A stretch of DNA of 43,940 nucleotides from Sphingobacteriaceae bacterium (GTDB taxonomy: Bacteria; Bacteroidota; Bacteroidia; B-17B0; Aurantibacillaceae). Location: positions 1-43,940 of the forward strand of contig JAHEYC010000021.1 in the NCBI GenBank assembly GCA_023251775.1, in the 5' to 3' direction. This document shows, one piece after another, positions 41,674-43,940 of this stretch (the stretch's first letter is position 1; each line of letters begins with the position of its first letter). A model generated the notes under the pieces. That model worked only from the letters and a program-made list of their open reading frames with translations. It was not told the origin of the DNA and ran no database searches. Position numbers and translations under genes: made by a program.

Positions 41674-43629
41674 TTATTTAACAATGATCAGTTTCTCTTT
41701 CAAGATACCGCCATTTGTTTTAACCGAAACATTATAAGTTCCAGCAGCAAACTCAGAAGTGTTGATAGTGATCTCACTTGTTCCTGCTAATACTTCGGCA
41801 GCTTTGTTTGTGAAAACAACTTTACCTGTGATATCAGTAATTGTGATATCAGCAAATGAATTGTTATCTAATTTGATACCAACTACTGCTTGATCTTTAG
41901 CAGGGTTAGGATAAATTCCAATAGAATTATCGCTGCTATAAACTTTCACTTGAGATGGTACAGTAACTGAACTTGTGAAAGCTGAGTTAGATTGTAACAC
42001 TTGGTGAGTTACAACGTCTTGTACCCAAACAACGTACTCATAATTGAAAGTACCTGTGCTTGTCCAGAAGTTAGTGCTCATTTGAGCAGGAGTTCCTGCA
42101 GCAGTACTTCCATAAGTTAACGTTTGGTTAAATGTAACCGGAATTGGAGTACCATCCACTGTGTTATACGATGTTCCTGAAGCAGGATACATTTGACGTA
42201 AAGCATGGTGGTAATCTTTTTGAGTTGTTGAAGCACCAGGATAGTTATAGTATGATTGAACTAATGCCTGATAAACTCTAATTGGAGAGTTTGATGGAAT
42301 AGTAATAAATGGCGTGATAGTAGCATTAGCTGTAACAACACCTGCATTGTAAGTAATAGTTGGTGTGATGTTAGCGTATGCAGGCCATGTTTTAGCTACA
42401 TTGATATTTGCTTGGTTTCCTGTACCAGGTGTACCATTGAATAATACAGTTGGAGCAGAGTTACAATTGTAATAAGTTCTTCTTGTTAGAACGTCGTTAT
42501 TGTAGCTTGGATCGTTACCCGGAGCTGGCCAGTTAACTTGATATTTCACAGCATTTAAATTACTACCCGGAAGGTTAGCATTGTTGCTTTGTAAGATAGG
42601 ATCCCACACTGCGTTCAAATTTTGACAAGGAACACAAGTAGAAGATGTAAATTCTTCAACTAAAGCATTGATAGTAACAGATTGTGAAGCAACGTATACA
42701 TATTGTGATGCTGTATCGTTTGCTGCAACTGCTTGCGCACCTCCGTTAATAGCACTAACCCAAACTTTGATGTTGTTTGTACCTAAAGTTAAATTAGCAG
42801 GAGTTGTGAAAGAGAAATTTTGAGTTCCATAATAAGGAACAGATGGTGCAAACGTAATAGTTTGTGATACCGGAGCTCCGTTATTTACATTATAGTTCAT
42901 AACTGCTGTAGTAGCTGTTCCATAACCTAATTGCTTGAAAGTTGCACTAACGGTTTGGTTACCTGCACCTACCATGTAACGAGTTAAATTGTTCACAGTT
43001 AAAATGCTTCCGTCGTGTTGATTTGCCGGAACTAGAACAGCGAAATTATCATAAGCAATTTGCCATCTGTCATTTCCGATATCGCGAATAGCTAAATATA
43101 CATTTTGACCAGCATATGCATTTAAACTTACACCACGTGTTGTGAAACCTGCAGTAGCTGCATCACCCGGATTGTAGATCTCACCAGCAATGGTGAATAA
43201 TGCCGGATTAGCAAGGAAGTTCGCTGCAGTTGTACCTGTATTAGAGATCCTCACCTCATAAAATCCTGTAGCGGTTGGATCAAACGAAGTTGCATCCCAA
43301 TTGAAAACTGCATTTGCAGGAACGGTGAATTGAGGTGAAATAACGTAATCATTTGATGTACCAGCCGGGTTGTATCTTGAAGTAGTTACAAGTACATTTT
43401 GGTGACTGGCGTGCAATGCAAACGCAGTAGTTACGTTACGAGTAACACCGGCATTTGTACCAAAGTTATAAGCTGATATTGATGCATTAGGAGTTAATCC
43501 ATCAACGTTGTTTTGGAACCAACCCACTGGAATAAGTGAACCGGTTGCCGCATTGAAATTCTCTGACCAGACTTGAGCTGAGGCTACACCTGATGCTAAG
43601 AATGCGATAGCGAGTAGTTGTTTTTTCAT
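41674..43629 (-). CDS. Omp28-like surface protein with T9SS type A sorting domain
   Basis: A 651-residue protein: signal peptide (ending GVASAQ), an N-terminal jelly-roll domain of the choice-of-anchor type (WSENFNAAT, NDYVISPQFTVP, WQIAYDNFAV) to about residue 205, an Ig-like linker, then an Omp28-family domain that begins ALVEEFTSSTCVPCQNLN near 325 with the thioredoxin-like CVPC, and finally a type A sorting domain (SIGIYPNPAKDQAVV, FAAGTYNVSVKT). Omp28 proteins are outer-membrane or surface proteins; a redox role of CVPC is not proven. Its start lies 38 bases after the stop of another T9SS gene, so the two are probably one operon. Confidence 0.9.
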   Translation of the reverse strand: MKKQLLAIAFLASGVASAQVWSENFNAATGSLIPVGWFQNNVDGLTPNASISAYNFGTNAGVTRNVTTAFALHASHQNVLVTTSRYNPAGTSNDYVISPQFTVPANAVFNWDATSFDPTATGFYEVRISNTGTTAANFLANPALFTIAGEIYNPGDAATAGFTTRGVSLNAYAGQNVYLAIRDIGNDRWQIAYDNFAVLVPANQHDGSILTVNNLTRYMVGAGNQTVSATFKQLGYGTATTAVMNYNVNNGAPVSQTITFAPSVPYYGTQNFSFTTPANLTLGTNNIKVWVSAINGGAQAVAANDTASQYVYVASQSVTINALVEEFTSSTCVPCQNLNAVWDPILQSNNANLPGSNLNAVKYQVNWPAPGNDPSYNNDVLTRRTYYNCNSAPTVLFNGTPGTGNQANINVAKTWPAYANITPTITYNAGVVTANATITPFITIPSNSPIRVYQALVQSYYNYPGASTTQKDYHHALRQMYPASGTSYNTVDGTPIPVTFNQTLTYGSTAAGTPAQMSTNFWTSTGTFNYEYVVWVQDVVTHQVLQSNSAFTSSVTVPSQVKVYSSDNSIGIYPNPAKDQAVVGIKLDNNSFADITITDITGKVVFTNKAAEVLAGTSEITINTSEFAAGTYNVSVKTNGGILKEKLIIVK

Positions 43630-43667
43630 TTGTTTTTGTTTTTTGGTTTATTTTTTGTGACTGTTAT

Positions 43668-43940
43668 TTATTTTGTTATTGTTAATTTTCTTGTAAGAGT
43701 TGAAGAGCCATTTGTGATCTTCACCACATAGATCCCTGTTCCAAGATTCTCGCTGTCAATAGCGATAGTATTCTTGCCTTTTTCTAAACTGATCTCTTTA
43801 GTTGAAACAACCGAACCTAAGCAATTATAAACTTGTAATTTTGTTCCGCTTAATTCCTTTGTAGCGTTCACATCAATAAAAGATCTTGATGAACTTGGAT
43901 TTGGATAGATATTTGAGATACTAGTAAGATCACTAGAATT
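43668..43940 (-). CDS. T9SS type A sorting domain, C-terminal end of a surface protein (partial)
   Basis: The frame stays open to the last base of the window, so the protein continues upstream outside it; 90 residues are visible. They read ISNIYPNPSSSRSFIDVN, then LQVYNCLGSVVSTKEI, LGTGIYVVKIT and a basic RKLTITK end: a complete type A sorting domain. The GTG at 43871 is internal and not a start. The gene lies 38 bases upstream of the Omp28-like gene in the same direction. Confidence 0.85.
   Translation of the reverse strand, partial: NSSDLTSISNIYPNPSSSRSFIDVNATKELSGTKLQVYNCLGSVVSTKEISLEKGKNTIAIDSENLGTGIYVVKITNGSSTLTRKLTITK

Overview
The window comes from a member of the Bacteroidota. The evidence is low G+C DNA, promoters of the TTG / TAnnTTTG type, many lipoproteins with short Cys-Lys-Lys starts, and at least eight proteins that end in type IX secretion (T9SS) sorting domains: four of the gliding-motility-associated type B kind, and the others of type A. 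I could not assign a genus.

Layout. Positions 1-2107 (+) hold the end of ffh, a small GxxExxY-family nuclease gene enclosed in nested inverted repeats, and folD. Positions 2207-9349 (-) form one tightly packed operon that starts with rfbF and rfbG. It should make CDP-4-keto-6-deoxyglucose and convert it to a C-methyl-branched sugar; it also contains an RmlC-like epimerase, two C-methyltransferase-family proteins, a reductase-like SDR, a CmcI-like enzyme and a GT2 transferase. Divergent from it, 9530-13184 (+) is a three-gene glycan cassette: a polyprenyl-phosphate glycosyltransferase, an SDR and a GT-C membrane transferase. Positions 13168-16340 (-) carry fabG, a membrane VWA protein and a chagasin-like lipoprotein.

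Positions 16463-31360 (+) are a cluster of four giant T9SS type B surface proteins plus one small secreted protein. The first two giants are paralogs whose last 1.6 kb is identical at DNA level. All four share a repeat stalk, a PKD-like domain and a C-terminal sorting domain, but they carry two different kinds of N-terminal head. Their transcription units start behind sequences spaced like sigma-54 -24/-12 promoters, and rho-independent terminators separate the units. Then follow mutS, a PagL-like barrel protein, a Ycf48-like lipoprotein, a tRNA locus (Gly-GCC and Leu-TAA) preceded by two tRNA-derived tandem repeats, two collagen-motif lipoproteins, a TauE/SafE permease and four T9SS type A proteins, the last cut by the window end.

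The best candidate for an undescribed system is the GxxExxY element at 595-1209. Its end sequences recur without the gene as palindromic 143-148 bp elements at 35352-35499 and 38176-38318, and a related subfamily sits at 20287-20400. This looks like a nuclease gene with its own family of gene-less palindromic derivatives. Other points of interest are the sigma-54-like adhesin promoters, the converted adhesin pair, and the tRNA-like repeats whose D-loop carries an 18-bp perfect palindrome.
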